From Ochrobactrum sp. Q0168 (GTDB lineage Bacteria > Pseudomonadota > Alphaproteobacteria > Rhizobiales > Rhizobiaceae): a stretch of 64,000 bases of DNA. The translations under genes and the position numbers were made by a program. Under the pieces are notes generated by a model. That model was not told the DNA's origin. It made no database searches and was given only the letters and a program-made list of their open reading frames with translations. Numbering within the stretch: position 1 is the first letter of the stretch; every line of letters starts with the position of its first letter. Location of the stretch: positions 1 through 64,000 of the forward strand of contig NZ_JAELXQ010000017.1 in the NCBI RefSeq assembly GCF_016427605.1. The letters run 5' to 3'. Below are positions 28,601 to 36,555 of the stretch, piece by piece.

Positions 28601-31600
28601 TGAATGTTTCAGGCGCAGTCAGCATCACGGGGCAATCTGGCGCGGCTGTATCGCTTGGTCTTGGCGGATTTGGCGGCGCGGGCGGCAATGCCGGGGCCGT
28701 TGATCTTGATGTCATTGGAACGGTCAATACATTCGGCGACCGGTCTACCGGCCTGATGGCTCAAAGTCTCGGCGGCGGCGGCGGTGTCGGCGGCACCAAT
28801 GTTTCCGGCTCACTGGCTTTGACCAAGCCATCTGGATCGAGCACGATCTTTTCGGTTTCCGCTGGTGTCGGCGGATTTGGCGGTGGCGGCGGCGATGCGG
28901 GCGCAGTCAGTCTTTCTTATACTGGCGCGCTGACCGCTTTGCCGCGCACCATCAATAGTGATGGCAGTGTCACGTTCAATGAAACGCAAGGCGCAGATGG
29001 TCTGGTTGCGCAATCGATCGGCGGCGGCGGCGGTGATGGCGGCCTCAATGTCAGCGGTGGCGTTGCAATCAGCAGCAAGCCCGGCGAAGGCCAAGCAGAC
29101 AACAGCAAATCCTACGGTGTGCTGATCGGCGTTGGTGGTTTTGGCGGTATCGGCGGGGATGCGGGTACGGTCGATGTCAATGTCGGTGATGGCAGCACCA
29201 TCCTTGCCCATGGTACGGGACGTTCGGGCATCCTTGCGCAGTCCGTGGGTGGCGGCGGTGGCAATGGTGGTATGAATGTTTCTGGCGGCATAGTGTCGGA
29301 TACATCGCTGATCGTCGGTGTTGGCGGCATGGGCGGCAATGCGGGCCGCGCGGACAATGTTAGTGTTACCGCACGGGCCGACATTCAGGTCACAACGGAT
29401 CCAAGCGACTTCGGAAAGCCGACTGACCAGAGCTTTGAAACTAAACTGCGCGATGTGTTGGGTAATTCGGTGGTCGACACCACGGCAGGATTGGTCGATT
29501 CATTCGGTCTCAAGACACTTTTTGTCGATCTTGGACTGTTTAAGAGCGATGAGAAACTGCCTGACACAGAAGGTTCAGCTGGCATTCTGGCGCAATCCAT
29601 CGGCGGCGGCGGCGGCAACGGTGGGCTGAACGTCTCAGGCGGCATCGCGCTCAGCAAAGACGGCAAAATCCCTTCCATTACATTCGGTGTTGGCGGATCG
29701 GGCGGTGCAGGTAACGTATCGGGCGATGTCAGCGTTGACCATGAGGGCACCATTGCGGTCGAGGGTAACTGGAAGCATGGCATTCTTGCGCAATCTATCG
29801 GCGGCGGCGGCGGTAATGGCGCGCTCAATGTCAGCGGACAGTTGAACTGGGGCAGTTCCGACAGCTCCGGCGGCGCAACCGATCTCAGCATTGTTGCAGG
29901 TCTTGGTGGCTATGGCGGCGTCGGCGCAGATGCTGGCAATGTTGATGTCACTTCAAACGGCGACATCTCGACCAACGGCTATCATTCCCGCGGTATCTTT
30001 GCCCAGTCCGTCGGCGGCGGCGGCGGTACCGGTGGCATCAACGTAACCGCAGTTGCGACCAAGGATAGCACGCCGGTCGGTATCGGCATTGGTGGTACTG
30101 GCACGAGCGGCGGTAATGCGGGCAATGTGAGCGTCACACGAGGAACTTCCCTCCAGTCGGCGGGGCTGATCCTGACCGATGGTGTTGGTGCGCATGGTAT
30201 CGAGGCAAGCAGTATTGGCGGCGGCGGTGGCGATGCCGGGATCAACGCAGTTCTCGGTATAAGCAGGACCACGGGTTCCGGCAGTAATAGCGGATCGGCA
30301 GGCGACCGCAAGGAAACTGTCAATGACGGTGTGGATTCGTCAGCGGTTACCGGCATTACGGACACGCTTGATAAAGCCGAAACCTCGACCGGTGGCGGCG
30401 GCAGCGGAAGCAATAAAACCGTCAATTCCGCAATCATCGCGGTCGGTGGGTCGGCGGGTAATGCTGGCAATGGCGGTCAGGTGGATATCAGCCATTTTGG
30501 CGATATTGTTACCCTTCAGGACGGAAGCTACGGCGTTTTTGCACAATCGCTTGGCGGCGGTGGCGGTAACGCCGCATTTAATGCCGGGTTGGTCTTTGAA
30601 ACGGGAGATGCTTCCAAAAACAAAGGCTTCGGCATGGCTATCGGCGGCGGTACAGGCGCTGGTGGCACAGGCGGCAATGTTACGGTCGATAATACCGGCG
30701 TCATTGATACATCTGGAGACGACGCGCATGGCATATTTGCCCAGTCGGTTGGCGGCGGGGGCGGTAATGCCGGCTATAATGTGCTCTCCACAGGTGGCGA
30801 AGATGGCAATATCGGCATCACCATTGGCCGTGTTGGCGGTACTGGCGGTTCTTCCGGTGATGTTACAGTCAGAAGCGACAGCCTGATACGCACACAAGGC
30901 GATCGCTCACATGCCCTGTTTGCACAATCCATCGGCAATGGTGGCGGCAATTCCTCGGCAACATCGGTTTCCTTGACGACACCGAAAGATGGCGACAAGA
31001 CCGGCAGCAGTTTCTCGGTCAGCGTTGGTCTGGAAGGCGGTCAAGGCGGCACTTCAGGCAATGTGTCGGTCGAAGCCAATGGCTTGTTGTACACGCTTGG
31101 CGACGACTCGCACGGCATTTTTGCGCAGTCAGTTGGCGGCGGCGGCGGCAATGGCGGCGGAGCAACCGGCTCGGCCGGGAAGGCGACGTCTTATTCATTG
31201 AATATTGGTGGTACGGGCGGAAGTGGCGGCACGTCAGGCGATGTCGATGTGGTCAGCACTGCCCGTATTGCGACTGAGGGCGGCGGCTCCATTGGTATTC
31301 TGGCCCAATCCGTTGGCGGTGCTGGTGGTACAGGTGGCTATGCAAAGGCGGGCACATCTCCGCTTGATATTATCAAGAACCTGGTTAAAGGCACCGAAAT
31401 CGGGACAACAACCTCGATGAATATTGGCGGTTCTGGCGGCGATGGCATGTCCTCGGGGGATGTCACCGTCGCAAATAACGGCGTTCTCACCACCCTTGGA
31501 GATGCCGCTCATGGCATCATGGCGCAATCCGTTGGCGGCGGCGGCGGCAAAGGCGGCTTGGTCGAGAACACGATTGTCAATCTTCGCTCGACCATTGCCA

Positions 31601-34600
31601 GCACGTCGACACTTGCAATTGGTGGTACCGGAGGCACGGGTGCTGTTTCCGGCAATGTCAGCGTTACGAATACGAGCGATATTGGTACTCAGGGCAAACA
31701 GGCGGCAGGCATTTTTGCCCAAGCTGTTGGCGGCGGCGGCGGTGACGCGCAGCATGTTCGCAACATCATTGCTGGTAGCGACGCCGATAACAGCACGCGC
31801 AATGCGCTGTTGATCGGTGGGGCTGGTGGTACTGGCGGTGCCGGTGGCACTGTGGACGTTTTCAACGCCTTTGACGCTAGAATTATAACCGATGGTGACG
31901 AAGGCCACGGTATCTTCGCCCAATCAATTGGCGGCGGCGGCGGTAATGGTGGTGAGGTTCTTTCCGTTACGGTCACCAAACCTGCCAGCACGGCCAATGC
32001 GGAACAGGGCTTGCAGCTTGGAATCGGCGGCGCTGGCGGTATGGGCGGTACCGGCGGCGCGGTCAATGTCGTCAATGACGGCCTCATCGTTACCCGTGGC
32101 GACAAGGCACATGGTATTTTGGCCCAGTCTATTGGGGGCGGCGGCGGCAATGGTGGTTACTCGATAACCGGCAGCCTCGCCCTGCAAAAAGGAACAGAAG
32201 CCAATCCCACTATGGCACTGAATATCGGCGGTTCTGGCGGCAGCGGTAACGCGGCTGGCGATGTCACAGTTACCAATACTGGCGAAATCAGCGTATCGGG
32301 CGCACAGTCTTATGGCGTGCTGGCCCAATCCGTTGGCGGTGGCGGCGGCAATGGCGGCATGGCGGTTGCATTGTCGCTTAATGATCTGGTCAATCAGGCG
32401 AGGGGGCAGTCCTACTCCAAGATCGCTATTGGCGGTGCAGGCGGCGATGGCGCAGACGGTGGGAATGTCACGGTCAACCACAGCGGCACGATCCGCGTCA
32501 GCGGCGAAAAGAGCTATGGTATTTTCGCGCAGTCGGTCGGTGGCGGCGGCGGCAATGCTGCGCTTTCGATTTCCACTCCGGCTGTTATGGCGGCCGATTA
32601 TGTCATCTCGACAGTGCTTGGCGCACGCCTTGGAGCACAAGGCACTGCAGGCACAGTCACCGTTAACAGTACCGGTGACATCATTGTCAGCGGTGCGGGC
32701 AGTCAGGCCGTATTCAGCCAATCGGTGAATGGCGGCGGCGGCAATGTGGATACATTCCTCGATTTCGCGGCGGCGTCTGAAGAAGGCGCGGGCGGGTCAT
32801 CTGTGGCGTCTTTGAGCAGCTCGTTGTCCCTGGGTGGCAATGATGTGGACGGAAATGCGGGGGCTTCGGTAAACCAGACGCACCACGGTGATATCGTCAC
32901 CACGTCTGATCGTTCGGCGGGCATGTTGCTCCAGAGCATCGGCGGCGGCGGCGGTATGTCGACGACGACAATCGGTTCGCTCAGCACTGGTGATATCGCT
33001 CTGAGCGCGATGCTCGGAGCGATCAACACGGACGATGCTTCAGGCGGCGATCTGGTTGCCAATCGTATTGGGGATGTCACGACACTCGGCAATCTTTCCA
33101 GTGGCGGTCTCGCGCAATCTATCGGCGGCGGCGGGGGGCGCATGATTGTTGCAGGTGCATCGGGTAGCGGAAGCTCCGGTCAGCGCAATGCAGTGGTTAC
33201 GCTCGGCGCAGATCCTTCCTTCCGCAACAATGGCGGCGATATCACCCTAAACCTGAGCGGCACAGTCAGCACCCTGGGTGATAATGCCAGCGGTCAAATC
33301 GTCCAGTCCATCGGTGCGGGCGGTGGTGAAGTCTATCTGACCAGCCTCGATCAGGCCACGATTACCCTTGGCGCAAGCGATGGTTCAACCGGCGATGGCG
33401 GAGCAATAACCCTCCAGAACAGCGGCGATATCACCACGACGGGTGACCAAGCCCACGGCTTTGTGCTGCAAAGTATCGGCGGTGGCGGCGGTCTGGTCGG
33501 CACGGATCTGGCGCCGTCGGCAGTCAATCTGCTGCTGTCGGATAATAACGGCGGTAGTGGTGGCGCTATCGACTTCACCAACAGCGGCAACGTTATGGTG
33601 ATGGGTAAGGACGCTATCGGCATACTGGCGCAGAGCCTCGGTGGTGGTGGCGGCAGTGTTGACGGCTTGTTCCATGGTAGCGCCGGCGGCACAGGCCGCG
33701 GCGGAAGTGTCACCCTCGACCTGACAGGAAATATTCTGTCGCTTGGTGAGCGCGGCATTGCCGTCCTGGCTCAATCCGAAGGCAAGGACGGCGCAGGTGA
33801 TATCGATATCGCACTGAACGGTGTTATTGTCGGCGGTAGCAACGGGCAATCTACCGATAGTCTTGCCGCTGAGACCGCTGCAATCATGATCGATGGCGGG
33901 GTGGCCAATACGTTGTCGCTTTCTTCCGACAGTTTCTTGATGGCGCTCAATAATCGTATCATCAGCGGAGGTGGCGGTTCTGAACAGGTGACACTCAATG
34001 GTCGTGCGGTTGGCAATATCGATCTCGGTGGTGGCACCAACAGCATGACGGTTCGGCCAGGTGCGACCTTCTACGCCCAAGATGAAGTTAATCTTGGCGC
34101 GTCGGGTCAATTAACTATCGACGGCAATCTTTCTCTGGGTGGCGTCGCTTATTACGTGCCAAATACGGCGTTGAGCGCCCGTATGGCGGCGTCGGATCTG
34201 CAAGTGACTGAGAATGTCAGCCAGACGACAGCGGTTAATGGCTCTCTGACATTCGGCAGCACGGCGGCCTACACCGCAGATGTCTATTTCCGTCAGGATA
34301 CAGCCGCTGGCGGCGCGAGCGACCTGATCAATGTCACCGGCAATGCTACCATTGCCGGTACAGTGAAACCGGTGCTCCATCAGCTGGACCGTTTACGTCC
34401 GCTGGTGCTCGTCGATGCAGGCGGGACAACCGCGAATGCCGGCACTACCGTACTTGGTACAGCTGTGATGAGCTATGAAATCGGGTTGAATGGACCGACT
34501 GGTGACGGCAGCACAATCGACCTCATCCCGCATGCCGATTTTCAGATGCCCGGGATGAACCGCAATCAGACCAAAACCGCAGAACACATCGCACGGGTTC

Positions 34601-35670
34601 TGTCGGGACAGGGCTCAACCAGTATGGGGCCAATGTTCGCCCTGATTGCCAACATGCAGACTAGTACCGAAGTGCTCAATGCGGTCGACAATCTTGGTTC
34701 GGAGGACTACGCGACCACGCAAGTTGACGCCTTGCAGTCTGGTTATCGCTTTGCACGAACCATGGCTGATTGTGGTTACGACAATTTTGCAGCGCGTATG
34801 GGAGATGAACATAGCTGCTACTGGTTTACGGGCAGCGCCAGCACGTTGGATCGGGACCCGTCGTTCCAGTATAGAAGCTTCGATACGCAAACCGCCGGTC
34901 TGTATGCCGGTGTTCGTATGCCGCTCAAAGAAAATCTCTATCTGGGTTTCGGAACGGGCTTCGAAGATTTCAGTCTGACGAGCGGAGACCGCTTTTCGGC
35001 AGACGGGCAGCGCGCAATGCTGGGCGTATCTCTGTCGAAGTATAAGGGTCCGTGGGAGCTTTATGGCATTCTCAATGGTGCGACGGCGCAATATGACAGC
35101 ACACGTCTGATCGATATTTATGGTGCTTTGCCCGGTGGAGATCTCGTAATCGGGGGAACGGCGACGGCGAAGCAACGGATCAGTCAGGCTAATTTTAGAC
35201 TCGGATCCGCCTATCACTATCGACCCGATGGTGGTCCTGTCTATCTGCGCCCCGCATTTGATTTCGACGCCAGCTATCTCTATTCGGGCAGCGCTTCGGA
35301 AAACGACACCAACTTTGGATTGGAGCTGGACAGCACGGGGCAATGGGTCTTGGCGGCAACGCCATCACTTGAAGTGGGCGTCGATACACAGATCAGCAGC
35401 ACGTTGTGGATGCAGGCTTATCTGCGCGGTGAGGTCAGCTTTGCTAATAAGAATGACGTCTTCATTAACGCAACCTTCGCCGGTGCGAGTAGTGCAGACG
35501 GTACGTTCCGCAATTATAGCCAGACGGGCGATCTGACCGGACGTGTGGACACTGGTCTGACATTCTACGATGCCAACAACACCACACGTTTGACCTTTGG
35601 CTATCAGGGCCAATGGAGCGACGACACCGTTGGCCACACGGCCACCGTGAATCTGGGCCTGCGTTTCTAG
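22654..35670 (+). CDS. Giant Gly-rich repeat autotransporter adhesin
   Basis: About 4,338 residues, secreted by the type V route. The start at 22654 (MKIGKRARGHR) has GGTGGGA 5 nt ahead and yields a normal signal peptide: basic n-region, hydrophobic FAVMAGIYLAVGSSTVFA, cleavage before ADPPEP. An in-frame ATG at 22582 would add 24 residues and lacks a ribosome site. From about 23.6 to 33.8 kb the passenger carries about 50 copies of a repeat whose core is AQSIGGGGGNGG (variants QSVGG, QSLGG), spaced about 195 nt (65 residues) in the most regular block. Residues about 3,990-4,338 form the autotransporter barrel, ending VNLGLRF. Two Cys (DCGYDN and HSCYWF) lie at the barrel start. Such size and composition suit a long beta-solenoid fibre for adhesion or biofilm. 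The gene is unbroken despite its repeats, which suggests selection for full length. Confidence 0.9.
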   Translation: MKIGKRARGHRSSAGLPVQFAVMAGIYLAVGSSTVFAADPPEPSKTSSVNQEVTNPITGLKTTVTALIVDPAGTATAGTTAFVQTDDGYTFLVKAPGEVFYNNDTPDPVAFVVVSIADNKAVISSAEAASNIEIPLGQATAIFNENFNSAGTDGTLIPPVDVNGPNGVKQVVYGKNGKNGRAGALFVPPSSGGDGATGPTNVQTLTTDVNATSNVGWEVGSVGGNGGKGGNSYGSFWSGRDGGDGGAGGTVIATQAASSTIQTSGDNHYGIFAYSRSGEAGDGGGGYVAPSGGAGGHSSDGGHVTVNQSGAISTRGTNAHGIYALSVSNNGGNGGDQWGLVGTGGGGGSGGSGGQVDVKTFAGATILTEGGYSNGIFAQSIGGSGGSAGASSNLLVSLIGSADNGGDGGEVKVTNGGTIETHGVASRGIMAQSIGGGGGAGGTAAGLVALALGGVGSNGGSGGTVSVRNEGTGSIYTKGDLADGIMAQSIGGSGGQGTNAYGLVSIGGNGSKGGSGSDVSVSNIGRIVTEGDGARGIIAQSIGGGGGDGGSTGGMVSVGGSGSGGGDGAAVSVTNDGVIMTSGQDAMGIIAQSIGGGGGNGGSSGAVGAFAGVAVGGAGGNGGAGDQVKVTLSNTDASQPSRIVTTGDRSTGVIAQSIGGGGGNGGGAVSVAVGAFGAASISVGGSGGVGGDGGTAILAGSGDAAVQTAGADAAGIILQSVGGGGGNGGYAISAAASGGLASASLAIGVGGSGAAGGHGGQVLVGTVDGSGNLVAPGFSGSVVTTGERSAGMIFQSVGGGGGNGGLAVAATAGGSLIASGNLSVGIGGSAGAGGSGGLVRVYTDADITTRGNSSSALLAQSIGGGGGNGGGSIAGSVGGSAGVTVNVNVGVGGSGAGGGTGGAIDLIAGGDLIRTTGQFSTAVVAQSIGGGGGNGGYSIAAGLAGGGGGAGAVSVGVGGSAAGGGNGGGVNARVDAVVATEADDSGAILIQSIGGGGGNGGFSVAASGAGAGAGAGAVSVGLGGLGGAGGDGGAVTAHINNDVGTQGERAAGAVIQSIGGGGGNGGFSVSGTLSGAGAGSGSVSVGLGGSGGSGGDGSTVTATVDGNVTTEGKDSTAILAQSIGGGGGNGGFNVSGALSGSGVGSGAVSVGLGGSGGGGAKGDTVTLTTNGYVWTQGDRSSGVVAQSIGGGGGNGGFDVSGSIAGAGTGTGTVSVGLGGDGAGGGNGGVVNAASNGEILTEGFASSGFVAQSIGGGGGNGGFNVSAGLSVAGVGAGSIGVGLGGSGAGGGNGSTVTAHTSANIETRGDASTGVLAQSVGGGGGNGGFNITPTVSGAGTGSGAISVGLGGSGAGGGNGGTVDLTVENDVLTHGAQSAAVVAQSIGGGGGNGGVNVFPAGTGAGTGSGAVGVGLGGSAGAGGTGGTVGSKVTGNLTTIGDSSTALLVQSLGGGGGNGGMNVSATVAVAGTGAGGASVGIGGSGGAGGASGNATSVLTGDVITEGNGSGGVVVQSLGGGGGNGGLNVSGTVTAAGTGAGGVAVGLGGSGGDGGNAAKADSTINGNVQTSGDDASGVVVQSAGGGGGNGAINIAGVVSLSGNGSGAASIGIGGSGGGGGDAGMASGKMTGNVFTQGDRSAGVVVQSLGGGGGNGGINVSGAVSLAAQNSGAVGIGIGGFGGDGGHADIATNSFTGDVVTFGADSTGVLVQSVGGGGGNGGINISGAVSIAGNGSGVAAVGIGGFGGSGGYAGDVTGSYSGNVFTFGDRSSGVVAQSLGGGGGNGGINISGGLSVAPQFSGSLGLGIGGFGGDGGVAGSVDQTVIGYVQTLGEDSIGILSQSLGGGGGNGGLNVSGAISLSRQTSAAVALGLGGFGGAGADAGALTASNVTGGVLTIGDRSSAIVTQSLGGGGGNGGMNVSGTVNLTQQSGGAASLGLGGFGGGGGNAGDVTSKVRVTAAHDNITTMGDQSIGVMAQSVGGGGGTGGLNVSGAVSITGQSGAAVSLGLGGFGGAGGNAGAVDLDVIGTVNTFGDRSTGLMAQSLGGGGGVGGTNVSGSLALTKPSGSSTIFSVSAGVGGFGGGGGDAGAVSLSYTGALTALPRTINSDGSVTFNETQGADGLVAQSIGGGGGDGGLNVSGGVAISSKPGEGQADNSKSYGVLIGVGGFGGIGGDAGTVDVNVGDGSTILAHGTGRSGILAQSVGGGGGNGGMNVSGGIVSDTSLIVGVGGMGGNAGRADNVSVTARADIQVTTDPSDFGKPTDQSFETKLRDVLGNSVVDTTAGLVDSFGLKTLFVDLGLFKSDEKLPDTEGSAGILAQSIGGGGGNGGLNVSGGIALSKDGKIPSITFGVGGSGGAGNVSGDVSVDHEGTIAVEGNWKHGILAQSIGGGGGNGALNVSGQLNWGSSDSSGGATDLSIVAGLGGYGGVGADAGNVDVTSNGDISTNGYHSRGIFAQSVGGGGGTGGINVTAVATKDSTPVGIGIGGTGTSGGNAGNVSVTRGTSLQSAGLILTDGVGAHGIEASSIGGGGGDAGINAVLGISRTTGSGSNSGSAGDRKETVNDGVDSSAVTGITDTLDKAETSTGGGGSGSNKTVNSAIIAVGGSAGNAGNGGQVDISHFGDIVTLQDGSYGVFAQSLGGGGGNAAFNAGLVFETGDASKNKGFGMAIGGGTGAGGTGGNVTVDNTGVIDTSGDDAHGIFAQSVGGGGGNAGYNVLSTGGEDGNIGITIGRVGGTGGSSGDVTVRSDSLIRTQGDRSHALFAQSIGNGGGNSSATSVSLTTPKDGDKTGSSFSVSVGLEGGQGGTSGNVSVEANGLLYTLGDDSHGIFAQSVGGGGGNGGGATGSAGKATSYSLNIGGTGGSGGTSGDVDVVSTARIATEGGGSIGILAQSVGGAGGTGGYAKAGTSPLDIIKNLVKGTEIGTTTSMNIGGSGGDGMSSGDVTVANNGVLTTLGDAAHGIMAQSVGGGGGKGGLVENTIVNLRSTIASTSTLAIGGTGGTGAVSGNVSVTNTSDIGTQGKQAAGIFAQAVGGGGGDAQHVRNIIAGSDADNSTRNALLIGGAGGTGGAGGTVDVFNAFDARIITDGDEGHGIFAQSIGGGGGNGGEVLSVTVTKPASTANAEQGLQLGIGGAGGMGGTGGAVNVVNDGLIVTRGDKAHGILAQSIGGGGGNGGYSITGSLALQKGTEANPTMALNIGGSGGSGNAAGDVTVTNTGEISVSGAQSYGVLAQSVGGGGGNGGMAVALSLNDLVNQARGQSYSKIAIGGAGGDGADGGNVTVNHSGTIRVSGEKSYGIFAQSVGGGGGNAALSISTPAVMAADYVISTVLGARLGAQGTAGTVTVNSTGDIIVSGAGSQAVFSQSVNGGGGNVDTFLDFAAASEEGAGGSSVASLSSSLSLGGNDVDGNAGASVNQTHHGDIVTTSDRSAGMLLQSIGGGGGMSTTTIGSLSTGDIALSAMLGAINTDDASGGDLVANRIGDVTTLGNLSSGGLAQSIGGGGGRMIVAGASGSGSSGQRNAVVTLGADPSFRNNGGDITLNLSGTVSTLGDNASGQIVQSIGAGGGEVYLTSLDQATITLGASDGSTGDGGAITLQNSGDITTTGDQAHGFVLQSIGGGGGLVGTDLAPSAVNLLLSDNNGGSGGAIDFTNSGNVMVMGKDAIGILAQSLGGGGGSVDGLFHGSAGGTGRGGSVTLDLTGNILSLGERGIAVLAQSEGKDGAGDIDIALNGVIVGGSNGQSTDSLAAETAAIMIDGGVANTLSLSSDSFLMALNNRIISGGGGSEQVTLNGRAVGNIDLGGGTNSMTVRPGATFYAQDEVNLGASGQLTIDGNLSLGGVAYYVPNTALSARMAASDLQVTENVSQTTAVNGSLTFGSTAAYTADVYFRQDTAAGGASDLINVTGNATIAGTVKPVLHQLDRLRPLVLVDAGGTTANAGTTVLGTAVMSYEIGLNGPTGDGSTIDLIPHADFQMPGMNRNQTKTAEHIARVLSGQGSTSMGPMFALIANMQTSTEVLNAVDNLGSEDYATTQVDALQSGYRFARTMADCGYDNFAARMGDEHSCYWFTGSASTLDRDPSFQYRSFDTQTAGLYAGVRMPLKENLYLGFGTGFEDFSLTSGDRFSADGQRAMLGVSLSKYKGPWELYGILNGATAQYDSTRLIDIYGALPGGDLVIGGTATAKQRISQANFRLGSAYHYRPDGGPVYLRPAFDFDASYLYSGSASENDTNFGLELDSTGQWVLAATPSLEVGVDTQISSTLWMQAYLRGEVSFANKNDVFINATFAGASSADGTFRNYSQTGDLTGRVDTGLTFYDANNTTRLTFGYQGQWSDDTVGHTATVNLGLRF
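23590..33790 (+). repeat. Tandem coding repeats, about 50 copies, period about 195 nt
   Basis: Each unit encodes a beta-helical stretch with GVxAQS(I/V/L)GGGGGNGG, a short variable strand segment, then VGxGGxGGxGG and a polar strand ending ITTxGDxS. The most uniform block runs from about 25.4 to 28.8 kb (units with GG(F/L/I/M)NVSG). Units diverge toward both ends: the first and last ones lose glycines (for example QSEGKDGAG near 33.77 kb). Codons for the Gly run alternate between GGC and GGT from unit to unit. Confidence 0.85.
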
Positions 35671-35694
35671 AATATTCGTTAGAGAAGAGAGACC

Positions 35695-36240
35695 ATGAAC
35701 CGACTGACTGCAACGATGATCGCTATGTCTGCTATGATGAGCTGCGGTTCTGCTGCTGCCTTGGCACAGGTCCCGCCAGCCGGAGCCAGCGATACGCAAC
35801 AAGCCGACCAAAACGCCGCTTCTGCGGCACCGCTTTGGCTGATGTCATGCTCTAATCAGTTGCAGCCGGAACAGCTGCTATGTGAAGTTTCGCAGAGCAT
35901 CGTGATGCGGCAAGGTAATCAGAGCCAGCGAGTGGCGACCGCGTCGTTCACTCGCGTTGCCGGTAAACCTGAAACCGCAGCTGCATTCACTTTGCCCTAT
36001 GGTGTCAGCTTGACCGATCCGGTCAAAATTCTGATTGATGAGAAGCAGGTGGGCTCGCTCACATGGCAAAGCTGCGATGCGGGCGGCTGCTATGCTGACG
36101 CGAAGGTCGATGCTCAATGGCTGAAAGCGCTGCGGGATGGAAAGACCATGACAACGGCGCTCAAGTCACGAGATGGGCGGGATCTGGCATTTTCATTCCA
36201 GCTCAACGGCATTTCAAAAGCTGAAGCTATGTTGCCATAG
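35695..36240 (+). CDS. IalB-family secreted protein
   Basis: A 181-residue protein with a signal peptide (MNRLTATMIAMSAMMSCGSAAALA, cut near AQVPP) and an invasion-associated-locus-B domain over about residues 45-175. Family marks are the opening WLMSCSNQLQPEQLLCEV, TLPYGVSLTDPVKILIDEKQ, SCDAGGCYADAKVD with its Cys pair, the helix WLKALRDGKTM, and the end FQLNGISKAEAMLP. Four cysteines suggest two periplasmic disulphides. IalB was named from Bartonella invasion, but the family is broad in alphaproteobacteria. It starts 24 nt after the giant autotransporter behind AGAGAAGAGAGACC, so the two are probably cotranscribed. A helper role in export is inference. Confidence 0.82.
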   Translation: MNRLTATMIAMSAMMSCGSAAALAQVPPAGASDTQQADQNAASAAPLWLMSCSNQLQPEQLLCEVSQSIVMRQGNQSQRVATASFTRVAGKPETAAAFTLPYGVSLTDPVKILIDEKQVGSLTWQSCDAGGCYADAKVDAQWLKALRDGKTMTTALKSRDGRDLAFSFQLNGISKAEAMLP

Positions 36241-36555
36241 TCTTTTCTGTCTAAAAGAGGATAAGCTCGCGCAGGTGCAGCGGTTGAAATGGCGCTTTCC
36301 AGACGGCAGGCCGATGATGATCCTGAATCGATTAACATGCCCAATTTGACAAACCTTCTATAGCCCCGGAGTTCGAATGAGCTCGAACAGTCCGGGTTGC
36401 GAATGTAGTCGGCAGCGAAATCCCTGACTGGCAATCTGGTTTATGAATGTTCCCGCATATGTCTCGCGTAACAATGTGCGATATTCGCGATTTGCATAAG
36501 GTACATCGAATTTCCGTTCGATTCGCCGATGAATAAACGCCTTTGCGGCGATAAT
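36241..36555. other. Gene-free stretch between convergent operons
   Basis: About 315 nt with no supported gene. Read leftward, CGCC-GCAAA-GGCG followed by TTTATT (near 36530-36550) could be a weak terminator of the amidase operon. TAACAATGTGCGAT at 36469-36482 matches 13 of 14 bases of TAACAATATGCGAT in the LysR-ligase intergenic region, but here it lies downstream of genes. Confidence 0.4.

Noticed and set aside
23590..33790. CRISPR-like interpretation of the regular repeats
   Set aside because: Repeats are within one open frame, encode a periodic protein motif, vary in sequence and have no unique spacers of fixed size or cas genes.
23425..34110. Many long antisense open frames rich in Pro (PPPLPPPPP) opposite the giant autotransporter
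   Set aside because: They are mirror images of GGC/GGT glycine runs; the absence of stops follows from the repeat composition, and none has a ribosome site or family motif.
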